Shown: piece by piece, positions 50,199 to 59,320 of the stretch
Numbering within the stretch: position 1 is the first letter of the stretch
Layout of the letters: the number at the start of each line of letters is the position of its first letter
From: Solibacillus isronensis
GTDB lineage: Bacteria; Bacillota; Bacilli; Bacillales_A; Planococcaceae
Length of the DNA: 64,000 nucleotides
Reading direction: 5' to 3'
Assembly: GCF_900168685.1 (NCBI RefSeq)
Contig: NZ_FVZN01000014.1
Location: 930,001-994,000 of the forward strand
The notes under the pieces: generated by a model
Seen by the model: the letters and a program-made list of their open reading frames with translations, nothing else
Told to the model about the DNA's origin: nothing
Databases searched by the model: none
Program-made: the position numbers and the translations under genes

Positions 50199-50213
50199 AA
50201 ATAGTAACTGTTA
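50199..50213 (-). promoter_or_regulatory. Zur-like box downstream of the zinT promoter
   Basis: TCGTAACAGTTACTA on the reverse strand is a 7-1-7 repeat with one mismatch between its arms; it lies between the -10 region and the ribosome site. Confidence 0.65.
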
Positions 50214-50257
50214 CGATTTATAATATTATATAGTTGAGCATTGCTTGTCAACACAAA

Positions 50258-50272
50258 TCGTAATTATTACTA
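50258..50272 (-). promoter_or_regulatory. Zur-like box upstream of the zinT -35
   Basis: TCGTAATTATTACTA (plus strand) matches the Bacillus Zur consensus TCGTAATnATTACGA at 13 of 14 positions. A reverse-strand TTGACA (50251-50246) and TATAAT (50230-50225) lie between the two boxes, although with a short 15-base spacer. Confidence 0.7.
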
Positions 50273-50281
50273 TTTGTAGAG

Positions 50282-51292
50282 TTAATTCCAACTGAAAAAC
50301 TTCCCGTGCCCGTCAGTATTTTCTAGTATTTTAATGGTCTTAGTTATACCAGTATCAATGCAATCCACATGCAAATTCTTATCATACATATTGTTGTAGA
50401 CATGATAAATGCTTTGAATATGGCTTAGTTGCTGAAGCATTTCCAATAAGTCCTTTTTTAATGTAGCGGAAAACTGATTTGCGACATGTGTGTGGAAAAT
50501 AATAATCTGGCTATTTTTAAGTTCATGAGTTTCAAATAGAGGGGGAATAAGACTTCTGAAATCCCCGGTCAGTAAAAGCTTTGAATATTGCCGGTGAATC
50601 GCCATTGCTTTCTCTAAATTTTCTTTCCGTATAATTTGTTCAGGCCAAATTAAACTTTTCAGCCATAAATATTCATCCGAATCTTGTAAATCAATGATAT
50701 TTAGATCAATTCCAATGCGGTGTAAAATGTTCAACCTTTTCACAGAAGTTATAGGAGTACCATAGTTTTTCGCAATAAGAGTGAGGGGGCTAATTTCAGT
50801 GCCAAATGAAATCGGCGGTTCTTGTTCAATTTCATATCGATACCCGTCCAAATTAAGCAAAAGTCCTGCACTTGTACCGATTTCCAATAAGGTTAATGGA
50901 AGTTTCGCTTCTTCGGCGATGATCGAGAATATCGGGTAAAGATAGCTGGCCCGCTGTACTTCATTTGTTTGAACGGATTTTGTCTGAAACAACGGCAACA
51001 GTTCATCGGAATGCTGTGTACAGAAGCCGATGAGTAATTGAAAGCTTTCTTCCAGATTTATTTCAAAAGGATTTTCGAATATTTGTTGGAGAGGGGTTTC
51101 TTTTTTGGCTGCTAAATACTGCACAGATCCAAAAAATAAATTAGGCTTTGGCTGAATCTCCGGAATATGCATAATGAGATTTAATAGCTGGTCATTCGTC
51201 ATAATCTTTTCACACCAATATTCGTAAAGCGGACTATTGTTTTTCGCTTCCTGTTTGGCAAAACGTCTAAAAGCTGCGACTAGTTGTTCCAT
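50282..51292 (-). CDS. DUF2332 family protein
   Basis: Uncharacterised cytosolic protein of 336 residues from the DUF2332 family. It contains a Rossmann-like motif LLEIGTSAGLLLNLDGYRYE, as in SAM-dependent methyltransferases, and a later IIIFHTHVANQFS segment; enzyme activity is not known. ATG 51292 is preferred, with GAGG about eight bases upstream on the reverse strand; a GTG at 51301 is also possible. It diverges from the LysR gene at 51404, a likely regulator. Confidence 0.78.
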   Translation of the reverse strand: MEQLVAAFRRFAKQEAKNNSPLYEYWCEKIMTNDQLLNLIMHIPEIQPKPNLFFGSVQYLAAKKETPLQQIFENPFEINLEESFQLLIGFCTQHSDELLPLFQTKSVQTNEVQRASYLYPIFSIIAEEAKLPLTLLEIGTSAGLLLNLDGYRYEIEQEPPISFGTEISPLTLIAKNYGTPITSVKRLNILHRIGIDLNIIDLQDSDEYLWLKSLIWPEQIIRKENLEKAMAIHRQYSKLLLTGDFRSLIPPLFETHELKNSQIIIFHTHVANQFSATLKKDLLEMLQQLSHIQSIYHVYNNMYDKNLHVDCIDTGITKTIKILENTDGHGKFFSWN

Positions 51293-51403
51293 TTGAAACA
51301 CCTCATTTCTTGTATTACTTTCAGTGTATAATGGATTTAATATTAATTAAATTAATGAATTTTAATATAATTGATTAATAATATTAATAAGAAGGTGATG
51401 AAC

Positions 51404-52279
51404 ATGGATATAAAATGGCTGAAATCATTTATAGCGGTTGTTGAAGAAGGGAGCTTTCGAGCGGCGGCAGAAAAACTGTATATTTCCCAGCCGAGTATTA
51501 CTGTACATATGAAGTTATTAGAGGAACATTTACAGGTTCAATTGTTTGACCGGGAACATACAAAGGTGAAGGTATCTGCAATAGGTGAAAAATATTATCC
51601 TATGGCCAAAAAACTTGTGGCTGAAATAGAAGCAAGTACGAAAGAAATTCACCTGGAATCTCTACATCCGGCTGTTCCATTAATAATTTCAGTTTCACCC
51701 GCTTTGCTTTATACGAATCTATTAGAGCGAATACATAATTTTATTGAAGTACATCAACAATACAATGTGGAAATTGTAATGGAAGATCAGATGCAGTTAG
51801 AGAGTGCAATAAAAGAACAGCGAATAGATTTGGCACTAGGTTTGCATAAATTCATTTCTAAAGAATTTCATTCGGAGCAAATTGACCGTTCTCCGTTGAG
51901 ACTAGTATATTCTTCTAAATTTCAGCTTGCGGAAAAGGAGCTGGATTTACAGCTTAAGGCGCTATTTAATGAGCATCCGCTTTATATAGGTTATTTAAAT
52001 GAACATACCCCGGTAGTTGAATGGTTAAATAATGAGTACAATATAAAGAAATTCAACAAAATAAATGATGTTATTTTTGCTATAAAATTGATTAAGGAAG
52101 GGTTAGGTATCGGGCTATTGCCTGAAAGTTTGATTTCACAGGAAATTGAAGCGGGTCTATTAAGGGTGGTGGATATAGGTCCGATTGGGACTATTAATCC
52201 AGTTGATCTTTATATGAGCCACTTAAGAAATTCTACTAAAATTATTCCTTTGACAAGTTTCATCCGAAACACTCAATAG
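51404..52279 (+). CDS. LysR-family transcriptional regulator
   Basis: Second LTTR of the region, 291 residues. The DNA-binding helix-turn-helix is at residues 18-37 (FRAAAEKLYISQPSITVHMK); the C-terminal part is the effector-binding domain. ATG 51404 follows GAAGGTGATG. The 111-base AT-rich divergent region (51293-51403) carries several TTAAT/ATTAA palindromes that could be its operators. The target is probably the DUF2332 gene. Confidence 0.88.
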   Translation: MDIKWLKSFIAVVEEGSFRAAAEKLYISQPSITVHMKLLEEHLQVQLFDREHTKVKVSAIGEKYYPMAKKLVAEIEASTKEIHLESLHPAVPLIISVSPALLYTNLLERIHNFIEVHQQYNVEIVMEDQMQLESAIKEQRIDLALGLHKFISKEFHSEQIDRSPLRLVYSSKFQLAEKELDLQLKALFNEHPLYIGYLNEHTPVVEWLNNEYNIKKFNKINDVIFAIKLIKEGLGIGLLPESLISQEIEAGLLRVVDIGPIGTINPVDLYMSHLRNSTKIIPLTSFIRNTQ

Positions 52280-52318
52280 ATAATTGAGCAAAGGGGGAGC
52301 ATAGTTAACTTATTAGAG

Positions 52319-52350
52319 GTGAAGCAAACACATTATTGCTTCACTTTTTT
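52319..52350. terminator. Terminator between convergent genes
   Basis: Perfect 9-bp stem GTGAAGCAA/TTGCTTCAC, loop of 8, T6 on the plus strand. Confidence 0.85.
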
Positions 52351-52813
52351 ATTCAAATAAAGACACTGCTGTACGAAGGTCATTCTCATCCGTAATAAAA
52401 GCTATATTTTCGTACCCAATGTGAACTGCTTTTCTATAAAGACGTTCAGTTACATGTTGATCTTTTATATAAATCGTTACATAGGTGCTATCAACAATCA
52501 AAAGGGCGATTTCACACTGGCTATTAAGGAAATCATCATATGTAGCAATGTCCTGCACATGCGTTTTTTCTTTAAATGCTTTTAAGTCTGCAAAAATAAC
52601 ATAGTAGTCATTTGCAGCGATTTGGTTGTAGAGATCTTCACCTGTACATGTATAAGGTTGCGGGAACAATGCTGCTCCTAGCTCGTTATTTTCAATATAA
52701 TATGCCTCTCCGTCACCTGATTTCCAAAAGTATTTTTTAATGTTGATATCTTCTAAAATGTCATATAAATAACGGCCGTATTCGTTCGGTATTTCAAAGG
52801 ATAACCCTCTCAT
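52349..52813 (-). CDS. DUF2691 family protein
   Basis: A 154-residue protein that matches the DUF2691 pattern: N-terminal RGLSFEIPNEYGRYLYDIL with FWKSGDGEAYYI. Function unknown. ATG 52813 is inferred from the family start; GGAGG lies 12 bases upstream inside the neighbouring gene. It overlaps the DUF4275 gene by 4 bases, so the two genes are coupled. Confidence 0.75.
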   Translation of the reverse strand: MRGLSFEIPNEYGRYLYDILEDINIKKYFWKSGDGEAYYIENNELGAALFPQPYTCTGEDLYNQIAANDYYVIFADLKAFKEKTHVQDIATYDDFLNSQCEIALLIVDSTYVTIYIKDQHVTERLYRKAVHIGYENIAFITDENDLRTAVSLFE

Positions 52814-53262
52814 CGCTTCACCCACTCCTCCAGTACTTTACTTGTAAAATAAGGACCGTAGCTTTCCTCATGAGTAACGACATATGTCCATGTGAAGTTT
52901 TTATCTACTATATAAATATCTTCTTCCTCTAATAAATGATCAGCTTTTAATGATTCTGCGTGTTCAACATAAACTACTCTAGGCAAATGTTCATAAAAAA
53001 TATAGCACTCGGTTTTTTTTAGTGAATTAAATGCTTCTTCGGCTTCAATCTGGCTCAGATGGGAAATCTTTTTGTAGCTGAACAGATGCCATAAGTATCC
53101 GCGAAAATGACGGTCTCCAATAAGGGAAATTCTTTCTTTTTCTTCCTGATGTAAATGGTAGGCGAACGCGTTTTCCCAACGCTTTCTAAAATATATACCC
53201 CAGTGAAGATTCTCTGTAAATTTCATGTTTTTTCTATTCAATCTTTTAATTAAATTGTCCAT
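52810..53262 (-). CDS. DUF4275 family protein
   Basis: A 150-residue protein of the DUF4275 type: RKRWENAFAYHL, YLWHLFSYKK and QIEAEEAFNSL are family-like segments. Function unknown; its acidic character and coupling with DUF2691 are the only hints. ATG 53262 follows GGAG by six bases on the reverse strand. Confidence 0.72.
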   Translation of the reverse strand: MDNLIKRLNRKNMKFTENLHWGIYFRKRWENAFAYHLHQEEKERISLIGDRHFRGYLWHLFSYKKISHLSQIEAEEAFNSLKKTECYIFYEHLPRVVYVEHAESLKADHLLEEEDIYIVDKNFTWTYVVTHEESYGPYFTSKVLEEWVKR

Positions 53263-53550
53263 TTGCTGCTCCAATCTTTTTATTTTCTCATTATACTGAT
53301 ATTATGTTGGGTAATGATGAGATTTTATAAATTTTTACACTGGAAACATAAAAATGCTTTTAAATGCGCATAATAACCTGGTTATTCCGAAATAGCAATT
53401 TCATAAGAAAAAAGTTGATCTTTAATGGCAATATGCGGAAAACAATAATTTTAAAAAAATACTAGCCGATTTTCTGGACTAAGCATGGTACTATAGAAAT
53501 GTGACGAATTTAAGGCGAAAAGATATAAATTGATATAAAGGGGTAGTAAT

Positions 53551-56500
53551 ATGACGATGTTTGACGAGAAAATTCAGGGATTGTTACAGCAATCGGCATT
53601 ACAATACATAATTTATAAAGAAAATGAAGATACAGAACGAATTGAAAAGCTCCATTTATTTGCACGCAAGCTTTTGCAAAAGGAATTTGTTATCGGGTTT
53701 GCCGGTCACTTTTCTGCAGGTAAATCGAGTATGATCAATGCACTGTCGGGGGAAAACATTTTAGCGACAAGTCCAATTCCGACAAGTGCGAACATTGTTA
53801 AGGTGCATAAATCGGATGAAGATTTTGCCATTCTATATTTGCACAATGAAAAGCCGGTAAAATTTGAAGCTGGCTATGATATTAAACAAGTAAAAGAATT
53901 GAGTAAGAACGGTGAATTGGTATCACAAATTGAAATTGGACATAGTACATCAAGCTTACCTGAAGGGGTAACGGTGATGGATACTCCGGGTGTTGACTCA
54001 ACAGACGATGCGCATGCGATGAGTACGGAATCAGCGCTGCATATTGCCGATATGGTGTTCTACACAATGGACTACAACCATGTACAGTCAGAACTGAATT
54101 TCCAATTTACGAAGCAATTGATGAAATACAATCCGAATGTATATTTAATCGTCAATCAAATCGACAAGCACCGTGAAGCTGAACTGTCATTTGAAGATTT
54201 TAAGCAATCAGTTCATAACTCATTTGCGGCTTGGGGTGTTTACCCGAAAAATATTTTCTTCACATCATTACGTGAAAAAGAGCTTCCGAACAACGATTTT
54301 GATCAAGTGAAGAAAATCGTTATGGATTCGATGAACGACTGGCAGGAACAATTGATTTCAACAGCAGAAAATACATTGACGAAGCTTCAGCATGAGCATG
54401 AAGCGTATTTGGAGGAAGAGAAGCAAGATCGCTTTAATACGTATGCTGAACTCGTTTCTGAAGATGACTGGCAGCATCGTGATGATATTTTAGAACAATA
54501 TGAAAAACTGACGCGTCAAACAGAATTATTCTCATTTGATGTATTTGATAAGCAGTTCGATGAAAAACGTAAAGACTTACTTGCAAATGCTGCGATTATG
54601 CCGGCGGATGTTCGTGATAAACTACGTGCCTATTTAGAAAGTCAGCAAGAGGACTTTAAAGTTGGCGGACTGTTTACTGCGAAAAAGAAAACTGCAGAAG
54701 AGAAAGCGCGACGTCAGGAAGAAGCATATGCAAGCTTTAACCATGTTGTCCAATCTCAAATTACCGGTCATATAAAAGCATTGATGAAGCAAGCGTTAAA
54801 AGATGTCGGTGCATTGAATGACGAACGTGCCGCAAGCATCGACAAGAAGGAATTTAATTTCCCGTTCTCGATTATTGAAGATCAGGTGCAAAAGAGCGCG
54901 TTAATAACAGGAGATGCGGTATTAAACTTTGCGAATCGTGTTTCGGATGCGACAAAACGTTACTTTATTCAAACTACGGATGCATGGAAGCTAGAGCAAA
55001 AAGATACATTGGAACAGGTTGCGAGTGAAGCGGCAGCACCTGTTAAGCTTAAAATTAATGCAATGTCCGAAAAAGTGCATGCGCTTCAGCATATACTGCA
55101 AATTGAGAAATTCCAGGCTTTCAGCAATACATTAATGAAACAAGTTTCCAATGAAATTCGCGCGGAATCCAAAATTTATTTGGAAAACTGGAAGCGTGAA
55201 CATGAGCAGGCATTGAAAGATATTCGTCCATTTGATGAATCGATGCTTCAGTTAAAGGATCAAGAAACAGAAATTGCTGCTGAACAAACGCAAGAAAAAG
55301 TGGGTTCAGGTTTGAATGTTGATAAAGTAACTGAAAAAGCATTGAAGACGGCGCATATTATTAAAGATGTTCAAGGCTTCAAAGAAGTGTCCAGCTTCTT
55401 GACGAAAAAAGTGGAACGTCTGCAAAAGCGCGACTTTACGATTGCCTTATTCGGTGCATTCAGTGCGGGTAAATCAAGTTTTTCAAATGCATTGATGGGT
55501 GAGCGCGTATTACCGGTATCACCAAACCCTACGACAGCAGCGATCAATAAAATCCGTCCTGTCACACCGGAACATCCGCATGAAACAGCCGATGTTCACC
55601 TGAAAAATGAAGCGCAGCTACTTGAAGATATTCAAGGTTCGTATGCAGCGATTGGCCTTCAAGTATCATCACTAAAAGAAGCGTATGATCGTGCAGAGGA
55701 AGGGCTGGCTGTTCCATTAACAGATGAGCGCCTGAATGTTCATAAATCATTTATCCGTGCGTATTCGGAAGGTTATGAAACATTCATCACAAAACTGGGA
55801 ACGACATTACGTGTTAACCGCCATGATTTTGAAAAATACGTAGCGCAGGAAAACCGTTCTTGTTTCGTGGACAATATCGATTTCTACTTTGATTCACCAC
55901 TAACGCGTATGGGTGTAACATTAGTAGATACGCCGGGTGCCGATTCGATCAACGCACGTCATACTGGTGTAGCGTTCGATTACATTCGTAATGCTGATGC
56001 CATTCTTTTCATTACGTACTTCAACCATGCATTTGCAAAAGCGGACCGTGAGTTCTTAATCCAGCTAGGACGTGTAAAAGATGCGTTTGAACTGGATAAA
56101 ATGTTCTTTATCGTAAATGCGATTGACTTGGCTTCTACAATGGAAGAAGAGGAAGAGGTAAAAGGCTATGTTCGTTCAGAGCTACAACGCTTCGGTATCC
56201 GTTTCCCAAGACTGTACGGAGTATCGAGTTTACTGGCCTTAAAAGAAAAGCAGGATCAGCTTGAGCATCAGTCAGGTATGGCACCATTCGAAGATGCGTT
56301 CCATCACTTCCTGAATGATGAACTGATGGGAATTGCGGTACAGGCACTGCAAGAAGAAGTGGATAAAACAGAAGCACGTCTGAATGATTTAATTATACAA
56401 ACTGAAGAAAACCTGAAACGTAAAGATGAGCGTCTTGAAGAATTGGCTCATTTGGAAAAGCTAGTGCGTTCCAAGTTCCAGACAACTCAGACAGCCATGC

Positions 56501-57162
56501 TTGAAAGTGAAACAAAGCAAGAACTGGATGAGCTGTTATACTATGTACTGCAACGTGTGTACTACCGCTATCCGGACTTCTACCGTGAAAGCTATAATCC
56601 GTCCACATTCGCGCAAATGCCTGCACAGCAAGCATTGCAAACAGCATTAAAAGAAGTGCTGCAGGCGTTAAGCTTTGACTTCGCCCAGGAATTGCGTGTA
56701 ACGAATTTCCGTTTAGCGCAATTTGTTGAGAAGAAAATGAAGGAACTGTTTAAAGATGAGTCACGTGAATTAAAAGAACTGAACCCAAGCTTTGCATTTT
56801 TAAGCTATGAATCAAAAGAGCCGGAAATTTTAGATTTTACAGGTCCATTTACAGATTCGGCGCCATATGAAGGGGTGAAATCCTACTTTAAAAATGTGAA
56901 AGCATTCTTTGAAAAGAATGAAAAAGAGCAATTGCGCGATGCATTGGAGCAATTAACAAAACCAAATGCACAAAACTATCTGGATGCGGAAAAAGCCAAA
57001 ATTATGGAGTGGGCGGGAAGCTACATCGCCATTGAGGCAGAAGGATTGCGCCAGCATATGCTTGAACAGGCAGTCGAGCAGATTGAAACAGAACGTTTAT
57101 TACTTCAAGAAGAAAGTCGCTTAGCTGTTTGGAAAGATATTTACGCGCAACTACAAGCGTAA
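53551..57162 (+). CDS. dynA: Bacterial dynamin DynA
   Basis: A 1203-residue dynamin-like protein with two fused dynamin units, as in B. subtilis DynA (YpbR). The first GTPase has the P-loop GHFSAGKSS (about 52-60), DTPGVDSTD and NQID; the second GAFSAGKSS (about 635-643), DTPGADSIN and NAID. Long helical stalks follow each. DynA tethers and fuses membranes and protects against membrane damage and phage. ATG 53551 has AAAGGGG upstream; ATG 53557 is also possible. A promoter (TGGACT, about 17 bases, TACTAT) is seen near 53475-53500, and a 7-bp AATAACC/GGTTATT palindrome near 53376. Confidence 0.93.
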   Translation: MTMFDEKIQGLLQQSALQYIIYKENEDTERIEKLHLFARKLLQKEFVIGFAGHFSAGKSSMINALSGENILATSPIPTSANIVKVHKSDEDFAILYLHNEKPVKFEAGYDIKQVKELSKNGELVSQIEIGHSTSSLPEGVTVMDTPGVDSTDDAHAMSTESALHIADMVFYTMDYNHVQSELNFQFTKQLMKYNPNVYLIVNQIDKHREAELSFEDFKQSVHNSFAAWGVYPKNIFFTSLREKELPNNDFDQVKKIVMDSMNDWQEQLISTAENTLTKLQHEHEAYLEEEKQDRFNTYAELVSEDDWQHRDDILEQYEKLTRQTELFSFDVFDKQFDEKRKDLLANAAIMPADVRDKLRAYLESQQEDFKVGGLFTAKKKTAEEKARRQEEAYASFNHVVQSQITGHIKALMKQALKDVGALNDERAASIDKKEFNFPFSIIEDQVQKSALITGDAVLNFANRVSDATKRYFIQTTDAWKLEQKDTLEQVASEAAAPVKLKINAMSEKVHALQHILQIEKFQAFSNTLMKQVSNEIRAESKIYLENWKREHEQALKDIRPFDESMLQLKDQETEIAAEQTQEKVGSGLNVDKVTEKALKTAHIIKDVQGFKEVSSFLTKKVERLQKRDFTIALFGAFSAGKSSFSNALMGERVLPVSPNPTTAAINKIRPVTPEHPHETADVHLKNEAQLLEDIQGSYAAIGLQVSSLKEAYDRAEEGLAVPLTDERLNVHKSFIRAYSEGYETFITKLGTTLRVNRHDFEKYVAQENRSCFVDNIDFYFDSPLTRMGVTLVDTPGADSINARHTGVAFDYIRNADAILFITYFNHAFAKADREFLIQLGRVKDAFELDKMFFIVNAIDLASTMEEEEEVKGYVRSELQRFGIRFPRLYGVSSLLALKEKQDQLEHQSGMAPFEDAFHHFLNDELMGIAVQALQEEVDKTEARLNDLIIQTEENLKRKDERLEELAHLEKLVRSKFQTTQTAMLESETKQELDELLYYVLQRVYYRYPDFYRESYNPSTFAQMPAQQALQTALKEVLQALSFDFAQELRVTNFRLAQFVEKKMKELFKDESRELKELNPSFAFLSYESKEPEILDFTGPFTDSAPYEGVKSYFKNVKAFFEKNEKEQLRDALEQLTKPNAQNYLDAEKAKIMEWAGSYIAIEAEGLRQHMLEQAVEQIETERLLLQEESRLAVWKDIYAQLQA

Positions 57163-57176
57163 GGAGGATCTTTTTA

Positions 57177-57974
57177 ATGACGAATATTTTTGTGACCGCA
57201 AATCGAATGGAAAGAACAGGTCGTTTGATCGATACAAGATTTGATATGAACAATTTAGAGTCAGGCAGAAAGATGTATGAAGAGGGCCATATTGAAGGAG
57301 CCGTATACTGGGATTTAAATACCGACCTGTCGGATTTAACGAAAGAAGAGGGCAGACATCCGCTTCCGGAAAAGAAGCAGCTTCAGGCTTTGTTTGAAAA
57401 GCATGGTTTAAATTACAATGATGCCATCTATATTTATGATCAAGGTGCTGCAGCTTTCGCAACTCGTGCATGGTGGATATTGCATTATGCTGGCTTCAAG
57501 CATGCCTATGTTGTAAATGGCGGTTTTGAGGCACTTAAGGAAGCTGGTTTCCCTGTAACGACAGAATTACCTGTATTTAAGGAGAGCAAGCTTGATTTAC
57601 AGTGGAATGATGATATTTTAATAAAACGTCAGGATATTATGCATATTATTGAAGGTAAGCGAAAAGCGACAATAATTGATGCCCGCGCACCGGAACGTTA
57701 CCGTGGTGAAACGGAACCGTTTGATAAAGTGGCAGGACATATTCCGACAGCTAAAAACTATGATTGGGAGCAGTTGCGTAATGGCTCAGAACTGGTGATT
57801 ACGTCTTCTCTTCTCGAGCAAGTTCCAAAAGACGAGGAAGTAGTTGTCTATTGCGGATCAGGTGTTACTGCTACACCGGTCTATACAGTATTAAAAGAAG
57901 CAGGCTATCAAAATATAAAAATCTATATGGCAGGCTATAGTGATTGGGTAAATCATCACTCTGTCGAAAAATAG
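57177..57974 (+). CDS. Thiosulfate/3-mercaptopyruvate sulfurtransferase
   Basis: Two-domain rhodanese of 265 residues. The inactive N-terminal domain covers about 1-125. The catalytic domain covers about 150-265 with DARAPERYRGETEPFD and the cysteine loop VVYCGSGVTATP (CGSGVTA, the sulfur acceptor). ATG 57177 follows AAGGAGGATC. It is close behind dynA and may share its transcript. The loop CGSGVTA is the mercaptopyruvate type, though thiosulfate use is also possible. Confidence 0.9.
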   Translation: MTNIFVTANRMERTGRLIDTRFDMNNLESGRKMYEEGHIEGAVYWDLNTDLSDLTKEEGRHPLPEKKQLQALFEKHGLNYNDAIYIYDQGAAAFATRAWWILHYAGFKHAYVVNGGFEALKEAGFPVTTELPVFKESKLDLQWNDDILIKRQDIMHIIEGKRKATIIDARAPERYRGETEPFDKVAGHIPTAKNYDWEQLRNGSELVITSSLLEQVPKDEEVVVYCGSGVTATPVYTVLKEAGYQNIKIYMAGYSDWVNHHSVEK

Positions 57975-57992
57975 ATTGGAACTGCTGAACAG

Positions 57993-58030
57993 GCCGTTAT
58001 GTAAAATTAATTTTACATAGCGGCTTTTTT
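57993..58030 (+). terminator. Terminator after the rhodanese gene
   Basis: 15-bp stem GCCGTTATGTAAAAT/ATTTTACATAGCGGC with one G-T pair and T6. Confidence 0.9.
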
Positions 58031-58122
58031 CGTACAGAAATTTAACGTAAGTATAGATCTGATTTCCAATATTTGTGATAAAGTGGTATTGTAGAAAAAT
58101 AACGGCCAAAGGAGTGAGAAAT

Positions 58123-58929
58123 GTGTTATTTAAGAAAAAAATAGAGCTGAGTGAAAAGAATGGAGTGAAAATGATTAATGGATCTGTTCAATTTCAAGCC
58201 GTTTATTTAAATGTTCATTGTTTTGAAGTGGACGGTATACTAATTGATACAGGTTCTGCCTCACTTCTTAAGCAGTTTAAGCCTTTTTTTGAACAGATGG
58301 ACGTTGATCAGATTATGTTGACCCATTATCATGAAGATCACTCCGGAGGAGCGCATTTTTTGCAGAAAACATATAACTTGCCGATATTTATGCACCCGAT
58401 CAACATTGAAGAATGTGCTAAGAAGGCAAGCTATCCTTTATATCGCAAACTGTTCTGGGGAGCAAGGCTGCCGTTTCTTGCACAGCCAGTCGGAGATGCT
58501 TTTTCATCAAGAACAGCTGACTGGAAAGTAATTGAAACGCCCGGACATACGGAAGACCATGTAGCGTATTTAAATGAATCGACAGGTCAGCTTTTTACAG
58601 GTGATCTTTACGTGACACCGAAAACAAAGGTCGTCTTGCGTGAAGAAAGTATTCCTCAAATTATCCGATCGCTGGAGAAAGTATTAACGTATGATTTTCT
58701 TGAAATATATTGTAATCATGCGGGATATATCGAAAACGGTAGAGAAGCTTTAATGCGAAAACTTCATTACTTAAAAGAGCTTAGCTATAAAATAGAAATG
58801 ATGAACGAAGAGGGTTTAACAACTGACGAAATTACAGCGCAGCTTTTTAATAAAAAGTATCCGATTACAAAACTGTCTTTAGGTGAATGGGATGCAGCGC
58901 ATATCGTATCTTCTGTCTTAAACAAGTAA
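58123..58929 (+). CDS. MBL-fold metallohydrolase
   Basis: Metallo-beta-lactamase superfamily hydrolase, 268 residues. The binuclear metal motif is THYHEDHSGG (HxHxDH), with later ligands in ETPGHTEDHVAY (His), FTGDLYV (Asp) and CNHAGY (His). The C-terminal helices (about 200-268) resemble the lid region of glyoxalase II/YqgX-like enzymes. The start is GTG 58123, after GGAGTGAG. Substrate unknown. Confidence 0.85.
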   Translation: MLFKKKIELSEKNGVKMINGSVQFQAVYLNVHCFEVDGILIDTGSASLLKQFKPFFEQMDVDQIMLTHYHEDHSGGAHFLQKTYNLPIFMHPINIEECAKKASYPLYRKLFWGARLPFLAQPVGDAFSSRTADWKVIETPGHTEDHVAYLNESTGQLFTGDLYVTPKTKVVLREESIPQIIRSLEKVLTYDFLEIYCNHAGYIENGREALMRKLHYLKELSYKIEMMNEEGLTTDEITAQLFNKKYPITKLSLGEWDAAHIVSSVLNK

Positions 58930-58945
58930 CTAATATATTTTCCGT

Positions 58946-58977
58946 CTAGTAAGTAGGAACTTACTAGTCTTTTTTTA
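58946..58977 (+). terminator. Terminator after the MBL gene
   Basis: CTAGTAAGT/ACTTACTAG stem followed by T8. Confidence 0.9.
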
Positions 58978-59320
58978 TTTAAAATTGAAACAGAAAAAAT
59001 AACTATTACGAAACTTAAAATTTACATTAGCTTTACAATTAACATTGCTTAATAATGGGTATGGAAGAAGAAAAGTTAATATTTGTAGGGAATGCTGACA
59101 AAAAGGCTGATTAAAAGCATGAAATCAACAAATATCGGTTGATTTCAGAATATTTCATCAAAAAACGGCTAAAATTAACAGGATATGTTCATAAAGCTAT
59201 GTTTCACAATTGTAAAGCTTTTGTAAATAACATAAATTAATGTTGAAGATATTGAAAAATCGGTGTTATGATTACCTAGGTTTTAATTTACAAACTTCAT
59301 TTTTAGGAGGATTTTATTCG
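58978..59320 (+). promoter_or_regulatory. Regulatory region of DUF47-pit with PhoP-type direct repeats
   Basis: TTTACA at 59021-59026 and 59032-59037 are two PhoP-type TT(A/T)ACA units with an 11-base period, followed by TTAACA (59039) and a -10-like TAATAAT near 59051. A second pair, TTTACA on the reverse strand (TGTAAA at 59211-59216 and 59222-59227), has the same 11-base period. Between them lies a 9-bp hairpin GAAATCAAC/GTTGATTTC (59121-59146) and no credible gene. Control by the phosphate regulator PhoP is inferred. Confidence 0.55.

Noticed and set aside
59055-59114. A 19-codon frame (MGMEEEKLIFVGNADKKAD) in the pit upstream region
   Set aside because: No ribosome site and its start overlaps the probable -10 box.
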